Source of the DNA: Dehalococcoidia bacterium
GTDB taxonomy: Bacteria > Chloroflexota > Dehalococcoidia > UBA1151 > UBA1328
Length of the DNA: 19,409 nucleotides
NCBI GenBank assembly: GCA_030745955.1
Contig: JASLNQ010000008.1
Span: forward strand, 1 to 19,409
Reading direction: 5' to 3'
Shown: positions 1 to 7,811 of the stretch, piece by piece
Layout of the letters: every line of letters begins with the position of its first letter
Position numbering within the stretch: the first letter of the stretch is position 1
Position numbers and translations under genes: made by a program
Notes under the pieces: generated by a model
The model's input: only the letters and a program-made list of their open reading frames with translations
Told to the model about the DNA's origin: nothing
Database searches by the model: none

Positions 1-2
1 TG

Positions 3-731
3 CGATGCGGGCTTTCGGTGGCGACGGCGGCAAGAATGAGGGCGCGGCAGGTACGATCTACAGGCAGGGAAGCAGTACGGGCATCGGCAGTCTGGGCCTT
101 TACCGGCGATACACAGCTGGCTACACGAGTGGCTTTCAGTGTGGGACGGGTCGTGTTTTTCCTGCTGATCGCCTGGGGTGCGTGGCGGATCATCAACGGC
201 GATGTCATGGGCGGTATCTGGACCGCGATGGTCGGATGGTTTTTACTGACGGCGGCGCGTGGCGAGCGTGCCGTACAGGACGCTACGGCGATCAGGGAAG
301 GCGGACTTGACTTCAGCATTGGCCTGGCGACGCGCCCAATGCCCCCATTGATTGAAGAGGACACGCCCCTGCTCCAGGTTTATGCGGGTGAACAACTCTC
401 TGACCTCCCTGTATCGCTACCGGTCGCAAGGCGTGGTGAACTCGTTGGGTTCGTCCCACCGCAAGTGCTGAGACAGATTCCGGCGGAGCGTCTACGTGGG
501 TTGGTGGTGGGTCAGCTCATGGACCCTGGCAGTTTGCGGGTGATCAGTAACACCGCAACGGCCAGAGACGGGTTGCGGATGATGGACAGGTACCGAGTGA
601 GTCAGCTGGTGGTGATGGACGCCGGGTTTGTGAGTGGCGTCGTCACAAGGCAGGAGATCCTCGCCCGGATGATCGAGTTCCGTTCGGCGGCTGGCGATAC
701 CGAAGCCCCGGACAACGGTCCGGTTACGTAG
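3..731 (+). CDS. C-terminal part of a membrane protein with CBS domains (site-2-protease-like), 5' end missing
   Basis: The frame is open to the left edge of the window, so the gene probably begins upstream; the GTG at 18 is the first usable start inside. Numbered from that GTG, two hydrophobic segments lie at about residues 42-60 and 63-80. They are followed by roughly 140 residues containing two CBS-like repeats, the second clear (about 165-225, with the pattern 'RVSQLVVMDAGFVSGVVTRQEIL'-like in two halves). The order 'W-x-x-TGD, ATR, two helices, CBS pair' matches the C-terminal half of M50 (site-2 protease) CBS proteins, which cleave membrane-embedded substrates. The upstream residues do not show the expected LDGGR zinc motif; S-T-G-R stands about where D-G-G-R should be. 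The visible part therefore cannot confirm an active protease. The stop overlaps the tail of the convergent histidine kinase gene by 8 bases. Family call moderate, function tentative. Confidence 0.6.
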   Translation, partial: RCGLSVATAARMRARQVRSTGREAVRASAVWAFTGDTQLATRVAFSVGRVVFFLLIAWGAWRIINGDVMGGIWTAMVGWFLLTAARGERAVQDATAIREGGLDFSIGLATRPMPPLIEEDTPLLQVYAGEQLSDLPVSLPVARRGELVGFVPPQVLRQIPAERLRGLVVGQLMDPGSLRVISNTATARDGLRMMDRYRVSQLVVMDAGFVSGVVTRQEILARMIEFRSAAGDTEAPDNGPVT

Positions 732-2595
732 AAAGCCAGTTGGTCGGAGGGGTTGGGGAAGGTTTGATGACCGAGTCGGGTAGCCAGATCGCAAACGACG
801 TTCCGCCACCCACCCCGTCTTCGGCCCACACCGAACCGTCGTGCAGCTCAACGATCTGCCGGACGATTGTCAGGCCCATCCCGGTGCCGGGAACGTCCGG
901 GTTTTCCAGCTGGCGGTAAGGTTCGAAAATCTTGTCCCGCTCTTCCTGCGGTATTCCCGGTCCCTCGTCGGTGACCGTGATCCGGAGGTCGCGCTCGTCA
1001 ACCCAGATATCGAGGGAGATAGTCGTGTCGACAGGCGAGTACTTGCTTGCGTTTGTGAGCAGGTTGATGATCGCCTGCCTGAGCAGCTCGCGATCTGCAA
1101 GGGCGAACTGATGATCACCCGGCACCGTGACCGAAAGTTTCTGGCCCTGGCCCATGGCGATGGGTGCGAACGAAGTCTCGATATCGCCGGCGAGTCCGGC
1201 AATCCGGAATTGCGCGGGCCTGGACTCGAACATGGTTGCTTCCATCTTCGAAATATTAAGAAAATCGTTGACCAGCAACATTAGTCTGTCGGCGTTCTGT
1301 TGAACGACGCTCAGGCGTTCACGCTGGTCCGGGTGTAGATTGCCTCGTTCGTTCTCACCGAGCAGTTCGGCGACGGTAACAACCGCGGTGAGCGGCGATT
1401 TCATTTCGTGCGAGACCGATGCGATGAATTTGTTGGTGCGTTCCCTCTCATCACGCAGTTTCTGGAGCGTGGTGTTCGCCCTCGCAGCATTGACTTTGTC
1501 GGTGATGTCAGACACCGCGACCGTGGTCCCGTCTGTTGTATCGTTCTCGGAAACGACCGGCTTTACCCACACGTCGAGGACGGTTCCGAAAAGTTCGACT
1601 TCAGTCTGGCCGGAATGACCATTCAGCGCACGGTTCAGTAAAACTTCCAGTCCATTGATCTTCCTGGAATACGCAATGAAATCGCGGCCGATAAGTTGTT
1701 CCGGGACGAGGTTCAAACTGGCAATTCCGCCGCCGGCTGTATCGGTTACGATTCCTTTCCGGTCGAGTGTCATCACGATCACAGGCATGTTGTCCAGGAC
1801 CCCCTGCAGGTCCGGCCCCGAACGTTTCTTAACTGTCAGTGCGGTGTCGTCGGGATCGAGATGTGAAAATTCGGACGAATTTGCCTTCTCAATCGAGGCT
1901 TCCAGCTCGAAAACGATTCGTACCGCCAGCTTCTTCTCAAGAGAGCCAAACCTTACTGGCTTTCGCGAGGCACACATGAACATCGCGACGACACTCCCGG
2001 CCACGCTCAATGGGGCGCACAAAGCTGACCGCAAACCGGCCCGGTACATCCAGCGCCCCGACGCGCGTTGACCGGGCGCTTCCGATTCAAGGTCCACCGA
2101 CACCGGGTCGGAGTTCTCCGTGGTCGATGGAATGAGCAGCGAGCGCCTGGCCACCTGCACACCGTGTGCAAGTTCGGGCACACTCAAGCCATCGCTGATT
2201 TCAGTTGTCGAATAATCGTTCTCGTGATCGATACTTCCGAAATAGAGCCAGTCGGCCTCAAAAAGGTTTCGGATAAGCGATGCGATCCGGGTGCTCTGTA
2301 GTGGATTGCCCGAGTCGTCCGTGCGGATCTGATCGCACACACGGTTGAGTATCTCGAACTTTTCCACCAGGTGTTTGGTCTGTTCGAGTTGCCTGAGATT
2401 AGCCAGGACCGGTGCGCAGGCATCGGCGATTTCCCTGATCTCGACGCCATCGGCTTCATCGAAGCCTGCGTCATCCCGGGTCGCCTCGACGAAACCAACC
2501 ACCCGGTCCGACACCCGCAACGGCACTCTTATACTGCGATATCGCGTGATCGAGTCTGAGTCGGTGTTCGCGTCAGCCCCGGCGAAATGCTCCAT
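724..2595 (-). CDS. sensor histidine kinase, C-terminal part (GAF-PAS-HisKA-HATPase)
   Basis: 623 residues from the ATG at 2595. The first ~70 residues are the second half of a GAF domain, a second GAF spans about 85-235, and a PAS domain about 262-368 ('LDNMPVIVMTLDRKGIV'). Next come a HisKA dimerisation domain with phospho-acceptor His396 in the H-box 'SVSHEMKSPLTAV', and a HATPase with N-box Asn515, G1 'DEGPGIP' (543-549), F-box 'IFEPYRQ' and G2 'GTGMGL' (570-575). No membrane segment is visible, so this is a cytoplasmic sensor kinase. All catalytic motifs are intact. The reading frame stays open upstream to 2679 without a good start, and the GAF half there continues the GAF half of the upstream overlapping gene. 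The true product is therefore probably one ~1,090-residue protein broken by a one-base frame change near 2650. No response regulator lies beside it. Confidence 0.85.
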   Translation of the reverse strand: MEHFAGADANTDSDSITRYRSIRVPLRVSDRVVGFVEATRDDAGFDEADGVEIREIADACAPVLANLRQLEQTKHLVEKFEILNRVCDQIRTDDSGNPLQSTRIASLIRNLFEADWLYFGSIDHENDYSTTEISDGLSVPELAHGVQVARRSLLIPSTTENSDPVSVDLESEAPGQRASGRWMYRAGLRSALCAPLSVAGSVVAMFMCASRKPVRFGSLEKKLAVRIVFELEASIEKANSSEFSHLDPDDTALTVKKRSGPDLQGVLDNMPVIVMTLDRKGIVTDTAGGGIASLNLVPEQLIGRDFIAYSRKINGLEVLLNRALNGHSGQTEVELFGTVLDVWVKPVVSENDTTDGTTVAVSDITDKVNAARANTTLQKLRDERERTNKFIASVSHEMKSPLTAVVTVAELLGENERGNLHPDQRERLSVVQQNADRLMLLVNDFLNISKMEATMFESRPAQFRIAGLAGDIETSFAPIAMGQGQKLSVTVPGDHQFALADRELLRQAIINLLTNASKYSPVDTTISLDIWVDERDLRITVTDEGPGIPQEERDKIFEPYRQLENPDVPGTGMGLTIVRQIVELHDGSVWAEDGVGGGTSFAIWLPDSVIKPSPTPPTNWLST

Positions 2596-3992
2596 TTCAT
2601 CTGGATTGACCCCGACAAAATCGAGGATACTCTCGAGGGTTGGGTATCGAAGCTGAGCTGTGCCCGACCGGATTCTTCGTCAATGAACCCAACCTGGATT
2701 CTCGAAGCGCCCGTGCGGTTCGTGAGTTGAGTCGCAATCACGCCACAGGCCGAAATCAAATCGGTCGCCGACGCAATCGACTTCAGGTAACCGGATGAGC
2801 CTGGCCGGGTTCCATCCTCGGCAACCGTCTCGAAGTTGGCGATATTCCCGCTGGCGAACGCCACCGTCAGGGCGGGGGCGAGCCTGTTGGCCGTTGCAGT
2901 CGCACTTGTCGTGTACTCCCCGGTCCGTGTCGATCCGAGCACCAGTAACTGGGTTGCCTGGCCATTCACAGGAATCGCCATGGTTGAACCGATTCCGGCC
3001 GATTTCCAGGCAGGGTTCCGGTCGGATGGTGCAGAAGGTTCGGTGCCCGACGTGGTGTCCGAAACGGCGACTCGCAGGACCTTCGCCCGGGATTCGATCG
3101 AGTCGGCCCCGGAACTCGGTATGGTGTACGAATGATCCTGGCCAACGGGCAGCAGGCCACGCGTTACGAATTCGCCATCGACCTCAACGCGGTGGGCGAT
3201 AACGTCGAACTCGAAGAACTGGACCAGCTGCGCCGCAATGTTTTCAAGCAGTGACGCATGATCAACAGGACCGTCGCTGCCGGCGCGGGTAATATGGTGT
3301 GCCGCTACAAGCTGGGCTTCATCGCGCTGAACGATGGCAAACGCGTTCGAACGCGCGGCAGACAGGCTGAGTAGACTCGCTATTGTCTGCGCGGCTTCGA
3401 TTCGCGAATCATCAAATTCAATCGGGCTTTCCGCCAGGGCCGCGATCATGCCCGAGGCACCCGTTATACCCGGTACCGCCACGGCCAGGACCGACTGGTA
3501 TTCGACACCCGGAGCGAACGTGAACACCTTCGAAAGCACCGCGGGGTCGATATCCGTCAATTTCGCCGGGGAATCCACATTTGCTGGCGTCAGCCAGTCG
3601 GGAAGCCAGATCTCAGATCCGATGATTGCCGAATCTGCGCCGGAAACTGCACGTATCACCCGGGTGCCGAACGCATCGGTGTAGTCGATTATCAGAACCG
3701 CGTCGGCATGGAGCTCTTTCCGGAGAGTGCGCACTGCGTTTTGCTGGAATACAGGAGTCGAGTTGTCCGACGCACAAAGCGCCGCCAGTTCTGCGACACT
3801 CAGCGAACTTCGTCGATTGAGGGCATTCTCTGCTGACGATTTGGCGACACCGTGTGATTCAGGGCTGGTGGACCCGACCGGCGGAGCCGATGAACGGTCG
3901 CGGGTGCGCTCCTGGCTATTGTCCACGGTAGTGATAGCGAAAGTTCTCTGAGTTAATCGGTCAGTAGGGTGCGCCCGAGGGGTGTGCGACAT
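2529..3992 (-). CDS. multi-GAF N-terminal part of the same sensor kinase (frameshifted)
   Basis: About 487 residues from ATG 3992; a GTG at 3998 is two codons earlier. After a ~65-residue polar N-terminus there are two GAF-like domains (about 68-200 and 215-385). The first half of a third starts about residue 400 and runs to 'GFIDEESGRAQL'. Past that point the frame turns into a Ser/Pro/Thr-rich tail that overlaps the kinase gene by 67 bases in another frame. In the kinase frame the same DNA reads '...AQLRYPTLESILDFVG', which continues a GAF fold. I read this as an indel between about 2645 and 2660 that split one GAF-GAF-GAF-GAF-PAS-kinase gene. No slippery heptamer is visible there, so programmed frameshifting is unlikely. 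GAF domains bind small ligands or mediate dimerisation; the ligand cannot be told. No membrane helix is seen. Two separate genes remain possible but would leave half-domains on both. Confidence 0.7.
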   Translation of the reverse strand: MSHTPRAHPTDRLTQRTFAITTVDNSQERTRDRSSAPPVGSTSPESHGVAKSSAENALNRRSSLSVAELAALCASDNSTPVFQQNAVRTLRKELHADAVLIIDYTDAFGTRVIRAVSGADSAIIGSEIWLPDWLTPANVDSPAKLTDIDPAVLSKVFTFAPGVEYQSVLAVAVPGITGASGMIAALAESPIEFDDSRIEAAQTIASLLSLSAARSNAFAIVQRDEAQLVAAHHITRAGSDGPVDHASLLENIAAQLVQFFEFDVIAHRVEVDGEFVTRGLLPVGQDHSYTIPSSGADSIESRAKVLRVAVSDTTSGTEPSAPSDRNPAWKSAGIGSTMAIPVNGQATQLLVLGSTRTGEYTTSATATANRLAPALTVAFASGNIANFETVAEDGTRPGSSGYLKSIASATDLISACGVIATQLTNRTGASRIQVGFIDEESGRAQLSFDTQPSRVSSILSGSIQMKWSISPGLTRTPTQTRSRDIAV

Positions 3993-4033
3993 GATCACCG
4001 TACACGGAACCGGTAAATCAATAGCCAGAAGTT

Positions 4034-4039
4034 TTTATA
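4034..4039 (-). promoter_or_regulatory. candidate -10 box upstream of the sensor kinase
   Basis: TATAAA on the minus strand, about 40 bases before the kinase start, in the short gap after the thioesterase terminator. No convincing -35 hexamer lies 16-18 bases upstream, so this is only a candidate. Confidence 0.25.
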
Positions 4040-4055
4040 CGGGTTTGCCGTAACT

Positions 4056-4079
4056 AAAAAGCGGTGATCGCGAACCGCC
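4056..4079 (-). terminator. rho-independent terminator of the fabI-thioesterase unit
   Basis: On the minus strand, a GCGGT/ACCGC stem with an 8-base loop is followed directly by five T. It sits 17 bases after the thioesterase stop, which is where the two-gene unit should end and before the sensor kinase starts. Confidence 0.6.
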
Positions 4080-4095
4080 AGCCGCTGAATGCCAG

Positions 4096-4470
4096 CTACA
4101 GGCTGCAGATCCGGTTAAAACTTACGATCGCCCGCCGGTGGGTCCCGGTGCCGATGTGTACAGTTCCGCAGTACGCGTCGACCTGGAACTTCAATTTCTT
4201 CCCTGCGATCTCGATGAGCCTGGCCGTCGTTTCGATCCGGGCACCGGCTGGCGCAGGAGCGAGGTGCTTCACGTCGAGGTGAAAACCGACCGTGGCATCG
4301 CCGTCAGCCAACCGGTCGCGCACGGCGTCTACCGACGCCAGTTCCATCTCCATGAACATCGCCGGGCTCGAGAGCACAGAGTGCTCTTCCCGGCCAGTGG
4401 GGCTGTACAAAGCAGCACTCTCGACGACCAGGCCCCTGGTGGCTTCCAGACCAACCTCAAGTCCAACCAT
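4096..4470 (-). CDS. hot-dog thioesterase, fluoroacetyl-CoA-thioesterase-like (FlK family)
   Basis: 124 residues, the usual size of a single hot-dog domain. Family features are 'LSSPAMFMEMELAS' (helix start), 'GDATVGFHLDVKHLAPAPAGARI' and 'GTGTHRRAIV'. By position against FlK, the catalytic set would be Ser35 (Thr in FlK), Glu43 and His69, so a complete Thr/Ser-Glu-His constellation is visible. Such proteins hydrolyse acyl-CoA thioesters; the FlK name denotes the fold family and gives no reason to expect fluoroacetate here. The ATG at 4470 lies one base after the stop of the enoyl-ACP reductase gene, so the two are almost certainly co-transcribed and probably translationally coupled. A longer start is open in frame inside the upstream gene but would add a non-family extension. 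Function in acyl turnover or detoxification next to fatty-acid synthesis is inference. Confidence 0.8.
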   Translation of the reverse strand: MVGLEVGLEATRGLVVESAALYSPTGREEHSVLSSPAMFMEMELASVDAVRDRLADGDATVGFHLDVKHLAPAPAGARIETTARLIEIAGKKLKFQVDAYCGTVHIGTGTHRRAIVSFNRICSL

Positions 4471-4471
4471 G

Positions 4472-5251
4472 CTAGAGGGCGATGATCCCGTAACCGGCGT
4501 CGACCGGGACGATGGCACCGGTAATCCCGCTGGCCATGTCGCTCAGTAGGAACAGCGCGGTGTCGGCGACCTCGCGGTGGTTGATGTTGCGGCCGAGTGG
4601 CGAGCGTTCCCGGTGGGCGCGTGTCATGTCCCTGAAGCCGGGGATGCTGCGGGCGGCCAGCGTTGGCAGTGGGCCGGCTGAAATTGCGTTTACCCGTATG
4701 TTGCGATCGCCAAACTCGACGGCCAGCTGTCGCACTGCGTTCTCAAGTGCCGCCTTCGCGGTGCCCATGATGTTGTAACCGGGATACACACGCTGCGAAG
4801 CGTCGAATGTGAGGGTGATAACCGAACCGCCCGACTCCCCAAAGAGCGGTGCCGCCCGGCCAACTACCGGCATCAGCGTGTAGGCGCTCGTTTCAAGTGC
4901 GGTCCGGAACCCCTGGCGGTTGGTAGCAGAGAAATCGCCACCGAGGTCGTCACGCTCGGCGTACGCGATGCAGTGGACCACGAAGTCGATCTCGTCCCAC
5001 TCGCCCTTGATGCGGTCGTAAACGGCCTGGACCCGGTCGTCATCCGTCGCATCGCACTCCAGCAGCATGGGGCTCCCCAGGGCAGACGTGGCCTTTTCGA
5101 CCGGCCCCCTCAGGCGTTCGTTCTGGTAGGTGAACGCCAGTTCCGCCCCGGCCTCTGCCAGCCGTTCTGAGATGGCCCAGGCGATGGAGCGCTGGTTTGC
5201 GACACCGAATACGACTCCGCGCTTTCCAGTGAGATCGATCGAAACAGCCAT
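4472..5251 (-). CDS. fabI: enoyl-[acyl-carrier-protein] reductase (NADH), FabI/InhA type
   Basis: 259 residues, full length for FabI. It catalyses the last reduction of each fatty-acid elongation cycle (trans-2-enoyl-ACP to acyl-ACP) in the cytoplasm. The atypical short-chain-dehydrogenase nucleotide motif 'GVANQRSIAW' is at about 16-25, a 'CDATDD' acidic patch at 66-71, and the catalytic Tyr159-x6-Lys166 in 'YPGYNIMGTAK'. The 'GPLPTLAA' substrate-loop start is at about 193-200. At the position of E. coli Tyr146 there is Phe149, as in mycobacterial InhA. The C-terminus 'GAIVPVDAGYGI' is typical. A GGAAGG lies about 15 bases before the ATG. It is the first gene of a two-gene unit with the thioesterase one base downstream. 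Confidence 0.95.
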   Translation of the reverse strand: MAVSIDLTGKRGVVFGVANQRSIAWAISERLAEAGAELAFTYQNERLRGPVEKATSALGSPMLLECDATDDDRVQAVYDRIKGEWDEIDFVVHCIAYAERDDLGGDFSATNRQGFRTALETSAYTLMPVVGRAAPLFGESGGSVITLTFDASQRVYPGYNIMGTAKAALENAVRQLAVEFGDRNIRVNAISAGPLPTLAARSIPGFRDMTRAHRERSPLGRNINHREVADTALFLLSDMASGITGAIVPVDAGYGIIAL

Positions 5252-5412
5252 TACCGTCGCTTCGCCTTCCGCTATGTGTGCAGTGGCCCGCCCGAGCCGG
5301 GTGACACCGGGGAGGGGGTCCTCAAATGTAACAGCCCGGTACCGGGGACTGGCGGCTGATGTTAGTCAGAACCGCCCTCCTGATGATTTCCACACCCGCG
5401 GCGAGAAACCTC
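5252..5412. other. intergenic region between fabI and the enolase cluster
   Basis: 161 bases, no gene. It contains a perfect palindrome CCCGGTACCGGG (5335-5346). It also has an imperfect hairpin (GGCGG...CCGCC, about 5350-5375) that could end the enolase transcript but has no T-run on either strand. It must carry the fabI promoter unless fabI is read through from the enolases; no clear -35/-10 was found. Confidence 0.4.
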
Positions 5413-6558
5413 CTACCAGTTGGTGTGGGAACCGTCACCGCGGTGCGGGTGCGGGGCCTCCCAGAACTTGAACGGCTCGGTCAGCTTGCTCTCGTCCACG
5501 TCCACGCCCAGACCCGGCCCGTCCGGGACCTTGTACCAGTTGCCTTCAAACACCACCTGCTCGGGGAAGATCTCGAAGTTGGGATCTTCCGCCCTCATCA
5601 TGTTTACCTCAAGCCAGGCAAAGTTCGGCACCGCTGCGCCGAGGTGTACCGACGCTGCCGTGCAGATCGGGCCAAGCGGGTTATGGGGCATCAGGTTGAT
5701 GTAGTGCGCCTCGGCCCAGCCGGCGACCTTCATCGACTCGGTGAAGCCACCAACGTTGCAGATATCGACCCGGGCGAAGTTCGTGATCCCGCGTTCGATA
5801 TAGGGCAGGAACTGCCACTTTGAAGCGAACTCCTCGCCGATGGCGAACGGGACGTCGGTGAGAGTTCGCAGCGCCTCGTAGGCCTCTGGCGATTCGTCAC
5901 GTATCGGCTCTTCGAGGAAATCGAGCGTGTGCGACGGCATCATCTGGCAGAACGATGCGGTCTCGGCTACCGACAACCTGTGGTGGTAGTCGACCCCCAT
6001 GATTGCCTGGTTGCCGAGTTCCTCGCGTGCCTTGATGAGCCATTCCGCCGAGTTGGCTATCGACTCACGGGGCTCGAAAAGCCCGCCGGCCTGGATGTCC
6101 ATGTTGTCGTAGGAAAGCCGGAAGGCGTTAATGCCGCGGTCCATGAATGCCTGGGCTTGCTCGATCATCGCAGGGCCGTAGGGGCCCGCGGTCGTGGCGA
6201 AAACCGGGACCGTGTGGCGGTGCTTGCCGCCGAGAAGCTCGTAGACCGGGACACCGAGCTTCTTGCCGACGATGTCGTGCAGTGCGATGTCGATTGCCGA
6301 TATGGCCGCGGTGAGCGTGCGCCCGCCCTCGAAGTACTGGCTGCGGTACATCTCCTGCCACAGCCCGCCCCGGCTCATCGGGTCTTTGCCAATAAGGAAC
6401 TCGCGGTAGTGCTCGACAATTCCCTTTACGCCGAGTTCACGGCCGGAGAAGCCCGACTCACCCCAGCCGTAAATCCCCTCGTCGGTCTCCATTTTGACCA
6501 GCATCTGGTTCCTGCGGCCTACCCAGACTGCGTACGGCTTTACATCGGTAATTTTCAT
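5413..6558 (-). CDS. enolase-superfamily (mandelate racemase-type) sugar-acid dehydratase-like protein, copy 1
   Basis: 381 residues, full length for the mandelate racemase/muconate lactonising family. The N-terminal capping domain (about 1-120) contains 'ETDEGIYGWGESG' and 'GGRTLTAAISAIDIALHDIVGKK' (in two parts), followed by a TIM barrel. Metal ligands and catalytic residues are visible: Asp190 and His192 in 'VDYHHR', Glu216/217 in 'LEEPI', Glu242/243 in 'GEEF', His292 in 'MPHNPLGPI', Glu317 in 'WLE'. The D-x-H pair and 'PH-PLGPI' resemble galactonate/gluconate-type dehydratases, which remove water from an aldonate to give a 2-keto-3-deoxy acid. The exact substrate is not readable. It differs from copies 2 and 3 around the second barrel strand ('FRLSYDN' versus 'FRLHR') and in 'FATTAGPYG' versus 'FATGGG', which suggests a different substrate. 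It is last in the three-gene run; GAGAGAG lies before the ATG. Confidence 0.88.
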   Translation of the reverse strand: MKITDVKPYAVWVGRRNQMLVKMETDEGIYGWGESGFSGRELGVKGIVEHYREFLIGKDPMSRGGLWQEMYRSQYFEGGRTLTAAISAIDIALHDIVGKKLGVPVYELLGGKHRHTVPVFATTAGPYGPAMIEQAQAFMDRGINAFRLSYDNMDIQAGGLFEPRESIANSAEWLIKAREELGNQAIMGVDYHHRLSVAETASFCQMMPSHTLDFLEEPIRDESPEAYEALRTLTDVPFAIGEEFASKWQFLPYIERGITNFARVDICNVGGFTESMKVAGWAEAHYINLMPHNPLGPICTAASVHLGAAVPNFAWLEVNMMRAEDPNFEIFPEQVVFEGNWYKVPDGPGLGVDVDESKLTEPFKFWEAPHPHRGDGSHTNW

Positions 6559-6599
6559 TGTTTCTCTCTCGAATCCTGGTTTGTGCGGCTGATCAGTAG

Positions 6600-7751
6600 T
6601 TACCAGTTGGTATGCGATCCATCGTTGCGTTTCAGGTGTGGCATCTCGGAGTGCCGGAACGGTTCGGTGAGGGCTACCTCATCGACTTCGACGCCAAGAC
6701 CGGGCGTATCCAGGACGGTCACCCGTCCGGGAACGACCTCGGGCTGCACCGGGAAGACTTCCTTCGAGTAAAAGCCCGTGTTTTCGCCCGCAGATTCCCG
6801 GATTTCAAGCCATGAGAAGTTGGCCGCCGCCATCGCCATGTGCGATGTCGCAGCCACGCAAATCGGACCCAGCGGGTTGTGTGGCATGAGGTCGATGTAG
6901 TGCGCCTCGGCCCACCCGACCACCTTCATGGCTTCAGTCAGCCCACCGACGTTGCAGATATCGATCCGTGCGTAGTTGGTCAGGCCCCTCTCGATGTACG
7001 GCAGGAACTGCCACTTAGATGCGAACTCCTCACCGATTGCGAACGGCATCGGGGTCATCGTGCGTAGCGATTCGTAGGCTTCGGGTGTTTCGTCCCGAAT
7101 CGGCTCCTCCAGGAAATCGAGAGTGTGCGCCGGCATCATCTGGCAGAAAGATGCAGTCTCCGCGACCGATAGCCGGTGGTGGAAGTCGTAGCCGATCACC
7201 GGCCGGAGCCCCAGCACCTCACGGGCCTTGATCAGGCCTTCTGCCGAAAGTGCGATCGCCTCGCGCGGCTCGAAAATGCCTTCCGCTTCAGGCACGTAAC
7301 CGCGGTGAAGGCGGAAACAATCGAACCCTTCAGCGATCATCCGCTGCGCAACATCGACCATTTCCTCGGGGGAGTTCCCACCACCCGTAGCAAAGGTCGG
7401 GACCCAGGCCCTGTGCTTGCCGCCAAGGAGTTCGTAAACGGGCACACCGAGCTTTTTGCCGGCTATGTCGTACAGGGCGATGTCGATCGCCGAGATCGCG
7501 CCGGTCATAACCCGCCCGCCCTCGAAGTACTGGCTACGGTACATCTCCTGCCAAAGAGCGCCCCGCTGCATGGGATCACGCCCGACCAGGAACTCCCGGT
7601 AGTGCTCGACCATGCCCTTGATCGCCAGCTCACGGCTCGACACGCCCGACTCACCCCAGCCGTAAATGCCCTCGTCGGTCTCGATCTTGACCAGCATCTG
7701 GTTTCGGGTGCCGACCCACACCGGGAAAGGCTTGATGTCAGTAATTTTCAT
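6600..7751 (-). CDS. enolase-superfamily (mandelate racemase-type) sugar-acid dehydratase-like protein, copy 2
   Basis: 383 residues with the same domain order as its neighbours. All catalytic positions are kept: 'YDFHHR' (Asp, His), 'LEEPI', 'GEEF', 'MPHNPLGPI', 'WLE'. It is closer to copy 3 than to copy 1: both have 'FATGGG-SPEEM/TPEEM', 'GFDCFRLHR', 'REVLGLRPVIGYDFHHR' and 'SHM-MAAANFSWLEIRES'. It shares the C-terminal 'DGSHTNW' with copy 1. AGGGA is six bases before the ATG. Gaps of 41 bases to copy 1 and 60 to copy 3, all on the same strand, suggest one transcript. The expected reaction is a metal-dependent dehydration (or epimerisation) of a sugar acid; the substrate is unknown. Confidence 0.88.
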   Translation of the reverse strand: MKITDIKPFPVWVGTRNQMLVKIETDEGIYGWGESGVSSRELAIKGMVEHYREFLVGRDPMQRGALWQEMYRSQYFEGGRVMTGAISAIDIALYDIAGKKLGVPVYELLGGKHRAWVPTFATGGGNSPEEMVDVAQRMIAEGFDCFRLHRGYVPEAEGIFEPREAIALSAEGLIKAREVLGLRPVIGYDFHHRLSVAETASFCQMMPAHTLDFLEEPIRDETPEAYESLRTMTPMPFAIGEEFASKWQFLPYIERGLTNYARIDICNVGGLTEAMKVVGWAEAHYIDLMPHNPLGPICVAATSHMAMAAANFSWLEIRESAGENTGFYSKEVFPVQPEVVPGRVTVLDTPGLGVEVDEVALTEPFRHSEMPHLKRNDGSHTNW

Positions 7752-7811
7752 GTTGTGTCCCTGGGTGCCGTTTCGTGAATTTGCCTGGGGTGTAGAACAA
7801 CCAGCACGTGA

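Noticed and set aside
724..731. Eight-base tail-to-tail overlap between the CBS-protein gene and the histidine kinase gene as a regulatory device
   Set aside because: Short convergent overlaps are common and there is no terminator or other signal here to give it meaning.
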